Shown: piece after piece, positions 18,931-27,324 of the stretch
How the letters are laid out: every line of letters starts with the position of its first letter
Position numbering within the stretch: the first letter of the stretch is position 1
Assembly: GCA_012034655.1 (NCBI GenBank)
Contig: JAAUOZ010000012.1
Location: 1 to 50,741 of the forward strand
Source of the DNA: Leptolyngbyaceae cyanobacterium CSU_1_3
GTDB taxonomy: Bacteria; Cyanobacteriota; Cyanobacteriia; Leptolyngbyales; Leptolyngbyaceae
Direction of reading: 5' to 3'
Length of the DNA: 50,741 bases
The notes under the pieces: model-generated
What the model was told of the DNA's origin: nothing
Database searches by the model: none
Seen by the model: only the letters and a program-made list of their open reading frames with translations
Translations under genes and position numbers: made by a program

Positions 18931-20190
18931 TTATACATCGATTCCGTAGCGTCGGGCTTCTTCGTCTAGAATTCGTTTGATGTTTGTGGCCAGAATGTTT
19001 AAATCGCTCTCCATAGTTTGGATGGAATTAGGTTGTGCTTCTTCTGGTCTGGTTGCAGTTGTGTTGATACTTTCTGACTGCAATAGTTTATAGGAGTGAG
19101 AGCGAAATTCAGGGACGATCGCTTCTATAGCTTCACCCGGCTCAATGGCAACTGGAGAAGACATAGAGGGCTGGGTGCGGCTGGTGGTGGGGGCATTAGG
19201 TGCGAGGATCTGTCGAGGCTGGCTTGCCTGAATTTGTGGAATGTTTAAGCTTCTCAATACCGAGGTTGGAGAAGTCACCCCTGGACGATCGCGCTTGGTC
19301 GGTTGAGCAGACGAAGAGGGCTGAGAAGTTTTTCCATTCACGAGTTGCAACAGAAGTTCAGTAGAAACTGTTTTTCCATTAAGAGGCGTTGCCCAAGGCT
19401 GAATTTGATCTTTTTCAACCAGTTGAAATGGCTCTGATGGTTGCCAGTTCACGCGATGCAGCAATGGAAATTCAATAGAGTGCTGAATTCGTTGACTTAA
19501 GCGATGCAACCATTGTTGTTGCACTAAAGAATTAGGTTTATCGGGAATTTGATGAGTAGAAAAGGGATGTTTTTCACGATCTGGCCGACTCGATCGCAAT
19601 AGAGCAGCGATAGGATGACGACGAACGGAATTGAATTGAACATTGACAGTTTGTCTGGTCAGGCGTGATAGAACTTCGGCATTGACTTGACGCTGCAAAT
19701 GTGAAGCATGTTGCCAGGTTTGACGCGATCGCTGGATTTGATCTGATTGTTGAACTTGATCTAATTGTTGAACTTGATCTGATTGAAAGTTCAGTTGATT
19801 TTGATCAGCAGCAGCCTTTAATCTGGGTGTGAACGGTAAGCGAGACGTGCGTTTTTTTGGCGTTTGAGCCTGGGCGCGACTGGTTTCTACATGAGATTTT
19901 ATCGATTGCGACTCTACAGTTCGGTTCAGTCTCGTAGCTGTTGTTAAATCTGATTCAAAAGAATGTGCTTCAGAATTGCTAATTGCATTGAAACAGTCGC
20001 CAAACAAAGACTGTGAGGTGAGTCGTAAGTCTATTGATGTAACCCCACTAACCCAATTACCAGCGTACCAGAAACGATGCCAGCGGGCGATCGCACCTGT
20101 CAAGTTTCGTTGCCAATATTGAGGAGCGTTGCCACTCGCCAACACGATCGACAACCGATAAAATGACTGATGCAGATCTAACCTTGTCAT
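18931..20190 (-). CDS. Gln/Pro-rich CIS protein with conserved C-terminal helix
   Basis: A 419-residue protein. ATG 20190 overlaps the upstream stop (ATGA). The N-terminal about 70 residues look folded (YRLSIVLASGNAPQYWQRNL, RWHRFWYAG), then comes a long low-complexity region rich in Gln, Ser, Arg and Pro. The last 25 residues form a helix, LNILATNIKRILDEEARRYG, of a kind seen at the C-termini of CIS proteins. It sits where phage tails carry the tape measure, but the sequence is not a long coiled coil. I cannot assign a function. Confidence 0.6.
   Translation of the reverse strand: MTRLDLHQSFYRLSIVLASGNAPQYWQRNLTGAIARWHRFWYAGNWVSGVTSIDLRLTSQSLFGDCFNAISNSEAHSFESDLTTATRLNRTVESQSIKSHVETSRAQAQTPKKRTSRLPFTPRLKAAADQNQLNFQSDQVQQLDQVQQSDQIQRSRQTWQHASHLQRQVNAEVLSRLTRQTVNVQFNSVRRHPIAALLRSSRPDREKHPFSTHQIPDKPNSLVQQQWLHRLSQRIQHSIEFPLLHRVNWQPSEPFQLVEKDQIQPWATPLNGKTVSTELLLQLVNGKTSQPSSSAQPTKRDRPGVTSPTSVLRSLNIPQIQASQPRQILAPNAPTTSRTQPSMSSPVAIEPGEAIEAIVPEFRSHSYKLLQSESINTTATRPEEAQPNSIQTMESDLNILATNIKRILDEEARRYGIDV
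19738..19790 (-). repeat. 18-bp tandem repeat in coding sequence
   Basis: About 2.5 units of TTGATCTGATTGTTGAAC (plus strand) starting at 19738, 19756 and 19774. They encode the QVQQ(L/S)DQ repeats in the Gln-rich part of the 419-residue protein. Confidence 0.8.
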
Positions 20191-20660
20191 GGAAGCTCCT
20201 CTCCCCCTCTTGTCATTTCTAGATAGAGCAAAATTTGCCCGATCGTCATGCCACTAATCTCTTCCGGTGTCCAGCCAAACTCTTTTGCTAATACAAAACA
20301 AGCACGAGCTAAAGGCGCTTGCACAAGTTCTGTCAATTCGTCTTGGGGAGTGCTGATCCCACTGATTGAATTGATGCGATCGACTAAAAATCGTGCCAAT
20401 CCAGCAGACAGTTGAGACACTTGATCAATTTTGAGAGCCGGTTCAACTAAACCTTGTTGAATAATCAACGATGCTGAAAGTTTTTCATCATCATGGGCGG
20501 CTTTTGCAATGCGCTGCAAATCTCGCACTGTCAGCGGACGCAACATGACCCGTGAGTGAGTAGAATCAGCACCATTGGAGCGAATTAACTCAGCCGGAAT
20601 ATCAACCTCATGGGTTAATGAACTGCCCGCCAAAAGTTCCTCTGCGGTCATTGTCATCAT
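20187..20660 (-). CDS. Tail assembly chaperone-like protein
   Basis: 157 residues from ATG 20660 (MMTMTAEELLAGSSL). This start has GAGGA about 7 nt upstream, and the longer form from 20693 would overlap the tube gene. It contains RVMLRPLTVRDLQRIAKAAH followed by two helices (ASLIIQQGLVEPAL, LARFLVDRINSISG) and ends EISGMTIGQILLYLEMTRG. Position just after the tube gene and helical content fit a tail assembly chaperone of the gpG/gp41 class. No frameshift-extended partner is visible. Its stop overlaps the next start (ATGA). Confidence 0.55.
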   Translation of the reverse strand: MMTMTAEELLAGSSLTHEVDIPAELIRSNGADSTHSRVMLRPLTVRDLQRIAKAAHDDEKLSASLIIQQGLVEPALKIDQVSQLSAGLARFLVDRINSISGISTPQDELTELVQAPLARACFVLAKEFGWTPEEISGMTIGQILLYLEMTRGGEELP

Positions 20661-20670
20661 TGATTTATCC

Positions 20671-21174
20671 TCACGCAGCTTCTTTGTCTTCAACCGTGAT
20701 GAACAAGCCCTTAAACATAACCGATTCCATCACAAAGTCATCTTCGGGCAGACTATAAGACCAATTTTCAAATTTGACTCCGTGAATCGTCAATGTGCTA
20801 CTGGTGGCGGGTAGTGCAGGATCTTTTAAGTCCAGCAATAAATTAAACGAGGGTTGCGGGTAGGGTTCTGCTTCGCGGGCTACTAATGCCCCTTTGCCTA
20901 GTAGTAGCCGTAGCAGTGCGCCGTTAATATAAGCTCGCCCTATTTTGCCAGAAATATGAATATTACCGGGTCGGAGGGCAGCAGGATGGCGTTTGCCAAT
21001 TTCATGAAACAGTTCTAATTCTGTTTGCACATAAACTTCAACACTAGTCGCCCGACCCACCGGGCTTAGCTGATAGAAGTCAATGATTTCTTGAGCTGCT
21101 TGTCCTTCTGGTTGATCGTCGATCGCCAGCGTCAAGGTTGCATCTGAGCCACGAAACACATTAGTATTTGCCAT
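20671..21174 (-). CDS. Inner tube protein
   Basis: A 167-residue protein. ATG 21174 follows AAGGAG by 8 nt, 12 bases after the sheath stop. Begins NVFRGSDATLTLAIDDQPEG, has VEVYVQTELELFHEIGKRHP and GNIHISGKIGRAYINGALL in the middle and ends with strands TLTIHGVKFENWSYSLPEDD and MESVMFKGLFI. The all-beta plan with a helix and the position after the sheath identify a hexameric inner tube (gp19/Hcp-like). The call is mostly positional plus pattern; residue-level similarity to T4 gp19 is low. Confidence 0.75.
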   Translation of the reverse strand: MANTNVFRGSDATLTLAIDDQPEGQAAQEIIDFYQLSPVGRATSVEVYVQTELELFHEIGKRHPAALRPGNIHISGKIGRAYINGALLRLLLGKGALVAREAEPYPQPSFNLLLDLKDPALPATSSTLTIHGVKFENWSYSLPEDDFVMESVMFKGLFITVEDKEAA

Positions 21175-21186
21175 TGATAACGCTCC

Positions 21187-22632
21187 TTATCCTAAGAACA
21201 TTGTGACCTTGATGAAGTCGATGCTAAAGGTCGGTCGCAGGGTGAGAATCACTTTGGCAATCCCGCGAATTTCTTCTTCTCGTGTTGCCGTCACATCTAA
21301 TTCGTAGCTAATTAGCATTTCATCATCGACCATACCCGCCAAAAAGCCATTAATCGAACCTTTCAATGCTTTTCGTACTCGATCGTTATTCAGCAAGCCG
21401 ATATAAGGTTCTGATGCCGATCGCACTCCAAATTTTGCATAATCTACAATGCGGCGAGTGGTAATCTGCCGAAATGCTCCGTCTTCTGTGGTGATGCCTT
21501 TAACCACCCGAAAACCTTGCCGTTGTTCTAGTGCCAGAAATCGACCTGTTACCAATTGTTCTAACTGTGCAGGGGTAAATTTAGTTTCTAACCCACTCAC
21601 GGCGATGGTTTTGTTGGTCAAACTAATATGAGCATCGCGGGCACTAATAGCCCCAGCCACTGCTGCCGCCGCATAAGCGCCCGACAGTATAACTTCTTTG
21701 CCTTTGTCGGCAGCATCACTGGTTTTAATCCCTGGTGTAACAAAGATCATCCGACCATTGTTGAGGCCGCTTGCCAAGATTTGGGGAAGTTTTGCACCTA
21801 AAGCACTACCAGTCACCGCAATGCGATCGCGCTTGATTTTATCCGTTGAGGCGGTTTCTACATGGGATTGCAATTTGCTATTGATCGTGGCTCCATCACG
21901 TCCGGCTGCCAGAATAATTTGGGCATTTTCATTCTGCAACTGATCAAGTCCTAATCCATAATCGGTGTCATTGGCATCGTTGCTATTCACACCGCCTGTA
22001 AATTTTGTTTCATTGATCACCCCTGGTTTTTGCGTCGGTTGATTGCCAACCGTAGCCGTAACTAATACCGAGCCAGTCACCAAGTCATTGACCTTTGCCA
22101 ACAGTTCGTTGCCGTCTTTGACGACGTAGGTTTCTTCGATCGCGCTATATTTCAGCGTTACTGTCACATTTGGAGCCGCATCTGCAACACTAATCGTCAG
22201 ATCATTAGCCCACACACCCGGACTTTTGGCCCTCAAAATGGCCGCAATTCCACCTGCACTTGCAACATTATGAAACGCTTTTTTGGCCTTGCTAAACTTG
22301 CCCCAGGCGGCAACAAAATTTTCTACATCACCTGTATCTTCTGTGCCCGTCACCCGCACCGCAAACACCGTTGTTGCCCCATTGGCATAGGCTAATTCCA
22401 GCGCCCGTACCAGGGTAAGAGGGTGATTGGCAGTCTCCGGGCTGCCAAAGGCATCGTAGGAGCCAAACATTTCTCTCGCCTCTGCGTAGCTGCCCAAAAC
22501 CGTAACCTCGCCCACCGGCCCACGCTTGGCTGTCCCGACGATTCCAATATTGCCAACCGTAATTGCCCCTGAAACGATCAGTGCTTCGGCTCGCACTTCA
22601 ATAAAAACACCTGGCAGAATCAGTTCTGGCAT
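21187..22632 (-). CDS. Contractile sheath protein
   Basis: A 481-residue tail sheath protein. ATG 22632 follows AGGAG. The N-terminus has LILPGVFIEVRAEALIVSGA and IGIVGTAKRGPVGEVTVL with YAEAREMFG, the standard sheath opening. The domain inserted at about residues 110-240 is beta-rich. The C-terminal sheath domain includes GFRVVKGITTEDGAFRQITT, RRIVDYAKFGVR and KVILTLRPTFSIDFIKVTMF. There is one sheath gene only, whereas some eCIS have two or three. Its contraction drives the inner tube. Confidence 0.93.
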   Translation of the reverse strand: MPELILPGVFIEVRAEALIVSGAITVGNIGIVGTAKRGPVGEVTVLGSYAEAREMFGSYDAFGSPETANHPLTLVRALELAYANGATTVFAVRVTGTEDTGDVENFVAAWGKFSKAKKAFHNVASAGGIAAILRAKSPGVWANDLTISVADAAPNVTVTLKYSAIEETYVVKDGNELLAKVNDLVTGSVLVTATVGNQPTQKPGVINETKFTGGVNSNDANDTDYGLGLDQLQNENAQIILAAGRDGATINSKLQSHVETASTDKIKRDRIAVTGSALGAKLPQILASGLNNGRMIFVTPGIKTSDAADKGKEVILSGAYAAAAVAGAISARDAHISLTNKTIAVSGLETKFTPAQLEQLVTGRFLALEQRQGFRVVKGITTEDGAFRQITTRRIVDYAKFGVRSASEPYIGLLNNDRVRKALKGSINGFLAGMVDDEMLISYELDVTATREEEIRGIAKVILTLRPTFSIDFIKVTMFLG

Positions 22633-22745
22633 GAGAATTTCTCCTGAATTTTGAACAGGTTAAAACAGAACTCCGAATACGATCGGTGTTCACTATAAAT
22701 AACAAAAGACAACAACAAAAGACAACAACAAAGACAATACTGTAG

Positions 22746-23615
22746 CTAGCTGATCAGCCTTAGATAGAGAACGGCATTATTATCAAACTTGACATCACTA
22801 TAGCTAACTCGAAAAATATCGTCACTACCCATTAAGGTGATTAAATCAGGAAAATTTGCGTTAGGTAAAGCCCAACGACCTGAGTGATAAGAATTTCCTC
22901 CTAAGATCACAGTTTGGCTCTCTAGGGTGAATGCATTTAAAAATGCTCTCACACTGCTAAAAGTTTGACTTTGCTCAACATTTTGAACGATGCTAGAAAC
23001 CGTTACTGAGTTACCATCCCAACTAGGAGGCAGAAACGCGAGAATTGACAACCCAGACACCAATAAGCCGGCAAACCTGCGCCTCCGAATCTCTAACAAC
23101 GGCGCAGCTTGATCGTCCCATCGCACAAGGTGATCCGTAACGGCTGTCGATTCTCCAAATGCACTGTTCACATCGATCGCAATGCGAGCAATTAAACTTT
23201 CTGCCCCCTCGCTATCGTCTGAATAAAACTCATACAAAACCTGGTAATCAGTTACGCCACTCCATGCATTTAAGGCTGGGTTAAACTCAACTGGGGAAGT
23301 CGATTGCACCCCAAAGCGGAGAAACCCCTGCGATCGCAAAGTCGTCTTGTCTGCATCTAAATTATTTCGTAGGAGAGCGATCGCTCCCTCTACTTCAGAG
23401 GGCTGATTTCCCCACACCTGAAACCGCACTACTGCATCAAGCCGTCCCCCCTTCAGCGCCACCACTGTAAAGCCGCCGCGAGTTTCGTTACCTCGCCGAT
23501 TGCCCAACCCGACGGTGCGATCTACCACACTCACCGCAGAAAGATTGGGCAACGGTAGCCCCGCGATCGGAGGTGGAAGATAGCTTCTGAGCGCGTTTAA
23601 TAAACTGTCTAACAT
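22746..23615 (-). CDS. First gene of the CIS cluster, possible tail-terminator/cap-like protein
   Basis: A 289-residue protein. ATG 23615 follows GGAG. The N-terminal part (TVVALKGGRLDAVVRFQVWG, EVEGAIALLRNNLDADK, VTDYQVLYEFYSDDSEG) has the strand-helix layout of phage tail terminator or neck proteins. The last 130 residues (ILAFLPPSWDGNSVTVSS onward) form a second beta domain. It opens the cluster, 113 bases ahead of the sheath gene. Bases 22633-22745 hold A/C-rich short repeats. I do not recognise a named family; the terminator or cap role is inferred from position and pattern. Confidence 0.45.
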   Translation of the reverse strand: MLDSLLNALRSYLPPPIAGLPLPNLSAVSVVDRTVGLGNRRGNETRGGFTVVALKGGRLDAVVRFQVWGNQPSEVEGAIALLRNNLDADKTTLRSQGFLRFGVQSTSPVEFNPALNAWSGVTDYQVLYEFYSDDSEGAESLIARIAIDVNSAFGESTAVTDHLVRWDDQAAPLLEIRRRRFAGLLVSGLSILAFLPPSWDGNSVTVSSIVQNVEQSQTFSSVRAFLNAFTLESQTVILGGNSYHSGRWALPNANFPDLITLMGSDDIFRVSYSDVKFDNNAVLYLRLIS

Positions 23616-23640
23616 ATTGAAATCTCCGGCATTGAGAAGT

Positions 23641-23669
23641 GATTCTCCTGATAGTTAATAAGGAGAATC
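23641..23669 (-). promoter_or_regulatory. Leader stem-loop upstream of the CIS cluster
   Basis: A perfect 9-bp inverted repeat, GATTCTCCT at 23641-23649 and AGGAGAATC at 23661-23669, lies 25 bases upstream of the first CIS start. Next to it is an AT-rich repeat, TTGATTGATCAATTTATTGA. The arm contains AGGAG, so the hairpin could influence transcription or RNA stability of the operon leader. Confidence 0.4.
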
Positions 23670-24256
23670 TATTGATTGATCAATTTATTGATTGATTAAT
23701 GGGCCGATCGAGCACAAGTCAGCAGAATTGCTGATTTGCAGCAGACAAACTGAACTTAACCTACAGTGAATGATATTAACGTGATGCTAAAGCGCTTAGT
23801 CGGGTTCGACTAGCTTTCTAACCCACAGGTCACGGTGTAAAAATTATGATTGTTTTAGCCTTCAACAACAGACCCGATGCCGTAAGCAGTTGTTTGAAAA
23901 AAGTCAGTGACCTGAATTTACAATTGTCGCGATCGTCACGATCGTGATATTGACTATTGCCCTGAACTAGCTTGACTTGCGATGTTTGAAGCGTTTCAAG
24001 TCCAATCTAGACGGTTATCAAAATAACTGTATATAACTGTCACAAAAGTTTAGATATATTAGTTGTTCTCTACATACAGAGCACTTGTCTGTTTCAGAAA
24101 TTGACTTGATGCTAATATTGATCTGATGCCAATTTTAGTCCTAATACTAGAGAGCGTTTTAAAGCTCTTGGTCTCGGCTGCCATCCCATCCAGAAATTAA
24201 TTTTCGGCTAATAGCTCAAGTTCGTTACGATCTTACCCGAAAGACAAGGGTAGGCA
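23670..24256. other. Intergenic region between the CIS cluster and the DUF3574 gene
   Basis: No convincing gene. It should hold the CIS promoter on the minus strand, but I cannot place -35/-10 boxes with confidence. Notable items are a 6-bp hairpin with a GGTT loop, TAGTCG/CGACTA at 23797-23812, and a CACGATCGTG palindrome near 23937. Confidence 0.5.
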
Positions 24257-24257
24257 C

Positions 24258-24276
24258 GGGGCAATTTTCATGCCCC
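24258..24276 (-). terminator. Hairpin after the DUF3574 gene
   Basis: GGGGCA at 24258-24263 pairs with TGCCCC at 24271-24276 around a 7-nt AT-rich loop, 32 bases past the DUF3574 stop on the minus strand. This is a common cyanobacterial intergenic hairpin shape. It lacks a clear T-tract. Confidence 0.4.
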
Positions 24277-24307
24277 CTGAGCACACAAATTTAAGGCTGA
24301 CAGACCG

Positions 24308-24787
24308 CTAAAAAGAGACACACGATTGCTCATCTACTCGCAGCACCGACTCTTGCTGAAAGGCAGTTTTGTAAGCTTGTCGAACTTGTTCAACTCGATC
24401 GCTACTATCAGCACTGAAGGGATAAAGCAAAATCAAAAGCCGCGATCGCTCTACAATTACTTCACCACTTGAGTTCCTAAATTGCCCCCTCGCAGTGATC
24501 AGCGTCAAACCATCAGGAAACAAAGGCGTGACTACACGATCGACAAACTTCTGAAATTCTTCATTGGTGACTTGGCCATTGTTTGGTTTTGATAGTCCAA
24601 AAAATAATTCTGTTCTAGCAAAATTTTCACCCTTCACCTGACGACAGAATTTAGACTGACTATTAGACTGGCCATAAGATTCAGCATTTGGCTGTTGAGC
24701 AAAAACTTCTAGTGGTGATATACCACTCAGAGCAATTCCAGTTGCCAACGAGAGACCAACGATCCCAGGGCGCATTCTGGCTTTCAT
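24308..24787 (-). CDS. DUF3574 domain secreted protein
   Basis: A 159-residue protein. ATG 24787 follows GAGG. Residues 1-30 form a signal peptide (GIVGLSLATGIALSG, cleavage near VFAQQ). The DUF3574 signature follows: FARTELFFGLSKPN, FQKFVDRVVTPLFPDGLTLI, GQFRNSSGEVIVERS and ILLYPFSADSSD. The family is periplasmic or exported and of unknown function. It lies 273 bases downstream of the TonB receptor on the same strand. Confidence 0.8.
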   Translation of the reverse strand: MKARMRPGIVGLSLATGIALSGISPLEVFAQQPNAESYGQSNSQSKFCRQVKGENFARTELFFGLSKPNNGQVTNEEFQKFVDRVVTPLFPDGLTLITARGQFRNSSGEVIVERSRLLILLYPFSADSSDRVEQVRQAYKTAFQQESVLRVDEQSCVSF

Positions 24788-24930
24788 AAATTAAAACCTC
24801 GATCGTGTACGGGTTGATTGATGTAACTCACCTGTTTTTGACTGCTTCGAGAACCAGAAGCTATGGGAAACTTCTGTAAGCAACCACTTATTAGAACTCG
24901 CACCGAGCAAGTTCGCGATTACACATAAAA

Positions 24931-24981
24931 CCGACTCGTGGATAACACCAATTCGTGGATAACACCGGCTCGTGGATAGCC
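24931..24981. repeat. 17-bp tandem repeat, three units
   Basis: Units at 24931-24947, 24948-24964 and 24965-24981 based on CCGACTCGTGGATAACA, with 2-4 differences between them. The spacer between the receptor and DUF3574 genes (24788-25060) otherwise holds nothing I can support. Confidence 0.85.
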
Positions 24982-25040
24982 ATGGGGTCATTCACTAGTC
25001 GGTTTCACGTTGCAAGGGATCATTTTATGCAGAATCTACG

Positions 25041-25080
25041 CTAGAAATTGGATTGTAGTCCTAGAAATTGGATTGTAGTC
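25041..25080. repeat. Perfect 20-bp tandem duplication across the receptor stop codon
   Basis: CTAGAAATTGGATTGTAGTC occurs twice without change at 25041-25060 and 25061-25080. The second copy contains the stop codon and last codons (LQSNF) of the TonB receptor, so the first copy is a duplicated 3' end lying outside the gene. Confidence 0.95.
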
Positions 25081-27163
25081 CAATGCGGTATGTTAATCCT
25101 GGTTGATAAATTCGATTGACTTTTTCATAGCTACGATCGACTAAGTTCTCAATGAAAATCGTCAACCCCAACCCCGATGTGATCGGAATTCGCGCACTCA
25201 AGTCTAGATTTAGCCACGAAGGTGAGAAATCGGTACTCGTCTCCCCCGGAAGATTAAAAAACGCACGACGAGAGCCGCTATAGTAGCTGGCATATAAATT
25301 AAACTGCCATCCGTTCGAGTCGTAGCCGATGCCCATGCGCCCCACCGAAAAGGGAATCAAGCCAAGCTGCAAGCCTCTTTCGGCTCCTGTTTCGATTTTG
25401 GCATCGGTATAAGTGTAATTGACAAATGTTGACCATTGGCGAGAAACTTGCCACCGCAACGCCGCCTCCAAGCCATTAGTATTGACCAACCCAATATTCG
25501 TCCAGCGACCCGCCTGAACGCCCAAGCGATCGTTTAGGCGACTGCCAAAATAAGTAAACTGCCCGGTGAAGTTGCGAGCAAATTGAACATCCATGCCTGC
25601 CGTCCAGGAGGAACCTGTTTCAGGATCGAGGTCAGGGTTTGGCTGCCAGTTGTGCACCGTATCAAACACATAAAGTTGATCTAAACCGGGATTCCGATGG
25701 ACTGATACCCAACTCCCCCGAAAGGCGATCGCAGGCGATGCTGCCCACCGTGCGCCCACACTCGGATTAAGATAGCTGCCAAACTGACTATTAAAGTTTT
25801 GTCGCAAGCCCGCTTCGATCTGCAATCCTCTAGTGACTTGCCAAGTGTTGAGCGCAAAGAGTGCGCCATGAAACTGATCTCGACTTTCAGCTTCATTAAA
25901 CCGAGCTAACTGTGGTAGCGTACTGATCGCTTGCCCATCCAGAGAAGAATTTTTGAGGTCAACCCCCCACCGCAATGTGTGAGTTGAAGATGTTTTCCAA
26001 TCGTGTTCAACTCTGGCGCTAAGCGCTTGCGAATCGAGCTTCCCGGTTCTAAAAAATCTGACCTGTGTTGGGCCATAAGTGCTGAAGTAGTCTTGATTAA
26101 ACGCCAAGGTGCTCGTGAGAGTCGAGTCTTCACCAGATCCCAGTTTTGATCTCAACGTCAGGCCCGCATTGACGGCATCATGATCTAACCGATCGCGCTG
26201 CAAAGGAAAGCCAAAATATAACAATCCGCGCCGACTGGTAATTTTAGAAGCATCTAAACTTAGAGTATTGCGGGCATTTAGATCAAGACTAAAGCTGCCA
26301 AAATAATTATCTTTTGTGGTGTCTCCATTAAACAATCGACCATCTAATCCTCGATTGGCCGCTCCTCTGGGTAGGCGATAGTCGTTTTCAGCTTTGGCAC
26401 GATCGTAGCTCAAGCTATATCTCAGATCGCCCACAGAGCCGCCAAATTGCCCCCTATAAATCGATTCGCTAAAGGAGCCAAACTGCGCCAATCCATTAAG
26501 TTTGGGAAGCCCTGAGCTTTCTTTGGTGATGATATTCACCACGCCCCCGATCGCCTCTGAGCCATACAACGTTGCACTGGTTCCGCTAGAAAGCTCAATG
26601 CGATCGATCGCACCCGTCGGGATCGAATTTAAATCCGTCCCACCATGATACGTGCTGATATTGCTGCCAAACGGTCTGCCATTGATCATAAACACCGACT
26701 GATTGATCGAAGCGCCACGATAATAAGTTCCGGTATGAATATCTGCACCAAATCCGGCATCATTAATTGCAAATCCAGGCAAGCCCCGCAGCACTTCAGC
26801 CACACTATCTGAGCCTTGCTTTTCAATCTCTGAGGATGGGATCACATAAACAGGAGTCGATCGATCGGGGCTACGCTTTTCTTCGCCGATGATTTCTTCT
26901 GCGGGTTCTTCTACCACATCCGCATCTGCCTGACTGATCTGAACAGAAGTAGCAACCAGGGGAAGCTGAGTGAATTGCAATTCTGGCACTTCTAACAACA
27001 AGCTTGCCCTAGTCTCAGGGTGGGCAAATTCATGCAGTCGAGGAATATTGACCGCTGGTGTTTCTGATTTGGAAGACTTGATCTCGATCGAACTTGCACT
27101 AGCAGCAGACGCAAATTGAGCCTTCAGAAGAAGTGCACTCAATAACAAAAACCGTACTCTCAT
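25061..27163 (-). CDS. TonB-dependent outer membrane receptor
   Basis: A 700-residue outer-membrane receptor. The signal peptide is at residues 1-20 (RFLLLSALLLKAQFASA), followed by a spacer of about 80 residues. The plug domain is at about 100-235 (TPVYVIPSSEIEKQGSDSVA, LRGLPGFAI, FMINGRPFGS, IDRIELSSGTSATLYGSEAI, GGVVNIITK), then the 22-strand barrel ending YRIGLQSNF with the terminal Phe needed for insertion. It imports an unknown ligand with TonB-ExbBD energy, likely a siderophore, haem or vitamin. No siderophore transporter is adjacent. Start ATG 27163 follows GAGACAAAGCA, 161 bases after the CHAT gene. Confidence 0.92.
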   Translation of the reverse strand: MRVRFLLLSALLLKAQFASAASASSIEIKSSKSETPAVNIPRLHEFAHPETRASLLLEVPELQFTQLPLVATSVQISQADADVVEEPAEEIIGEEKRSPDRSTPVYVIPSSEIEKQGSDSVAEVLRGLPGFAINDAGFGADIHTGTYYRGASINQSVFMINGRPFGSNISTYHGGTDLNSIPTGAIDRIELSSGTSATLYGSEAIGGVVNIITKESSGLPKLNGLAQFGSFSESIYRGQFGGSVGDLRYSLSYDRAKAENDYRLPRGAANRGLDGRLFNGDTTKDNYFGSFSLDLNARNTLSLDASKITSRRGLLYFGFPLQRDRLDHDAVNAGLTLRSKLGSGEDSTLTSTLAFNQDYFSTYGPTQVRFFRTGKLDSQALSARVEHDWKTSSTHTLRWGVDLKNSSLDGQAISTLPQLARFNEAESRDQFHGALFALNTWQVTRGLQIEAGLRQNFNSQFGSYLNPSVGARWAASPAIAFRGSWVSVHRNPGLDQLYVFDTVHNWQPNPDLDPETGSSWTAGMDVQFARNFTGQFTYFGSRLNDRLGVQAGRWTNIGLVNTNGLEAALRWQVSRQWSTFVNYTYTDAKIETGAERGLQLGLIPFSVGRMGIGYDSNGWQFNLYASYYSGSRRAFFNLPGETSTDFSPSWLNLDLSARIPITSGLGLTIFIENLVDRSYEKVNRIYQPGLTYRIGLQSNF

Positions 27164-27191
27164 TGCTTTGTCTCAAACAACTCACACCTGA

Positions 27192-27230
27192 ACAGTGCCC
27201 CAAGTGCTTTGGCAGCACTTGGGGCACTGT
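27192..27230. promoter_or_regulatory. 17-bp perfect hairpin upstream of the TonB receptor
   Basis: ACAGTGCCCCAAGTGCT (27192-27208) pairs perfectly with 27214-27230 around a TTGGC loop. It is in the 161-bp gap between the CHAT gene stop and the receptor start, 29 bases from the receptor ATG. No T-tract follows on either strand, so it is not a standard terminator. It may be an RNA processing or attenuation element, or a repeat. Confidence 0.6.
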
Positions 27231-27260
27231 CTAAAACACTACTCCCACAGCCTATTATGA

Positions 27261-27274
27261 ATGTCAAATGACAT
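27261..27274. promoter_or_regulatory. Palindrome ATGTCAAATGACAT, possible operator
   Basis: A 14-bp inverted repeat (ATGTCA-AA-TGACAT) lies 98 bases upstream of the TonB receptor start, where an operator could sit. It is not a Fur box that I can recognise. Confidence 0.3.
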
Positions 27275-27324
27275 CCTGTAAAACTTGATCAATTTACACT
27301 CCCTGTGACGTTAACCCAATCCAC

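Noticed and set aside
302..23615. Prophage interpretation of the minus-strand cluster
   Set aside because: No terminase, portal, capsid, integrase, lysis or regulatory phage gene is visible, while the complete tail set is; a CIS fits better.
23791..23820. tRNA-like GGTTCGA segment
   Set aside because: It is the loop of a 6-bp hairpin; no acceptor, D or anticodon arms can be drawn around it.
24791..24991. 66-residue open frame on the minus strand
   Set aside because: It spans the 17-bp tandem repeats, lacks a ribosome site and shows no conserved pattern.
27192..27230. Standard rho-independent terminator
   Set aside because: The stem is strong but neither strand has a T-tract next to it.
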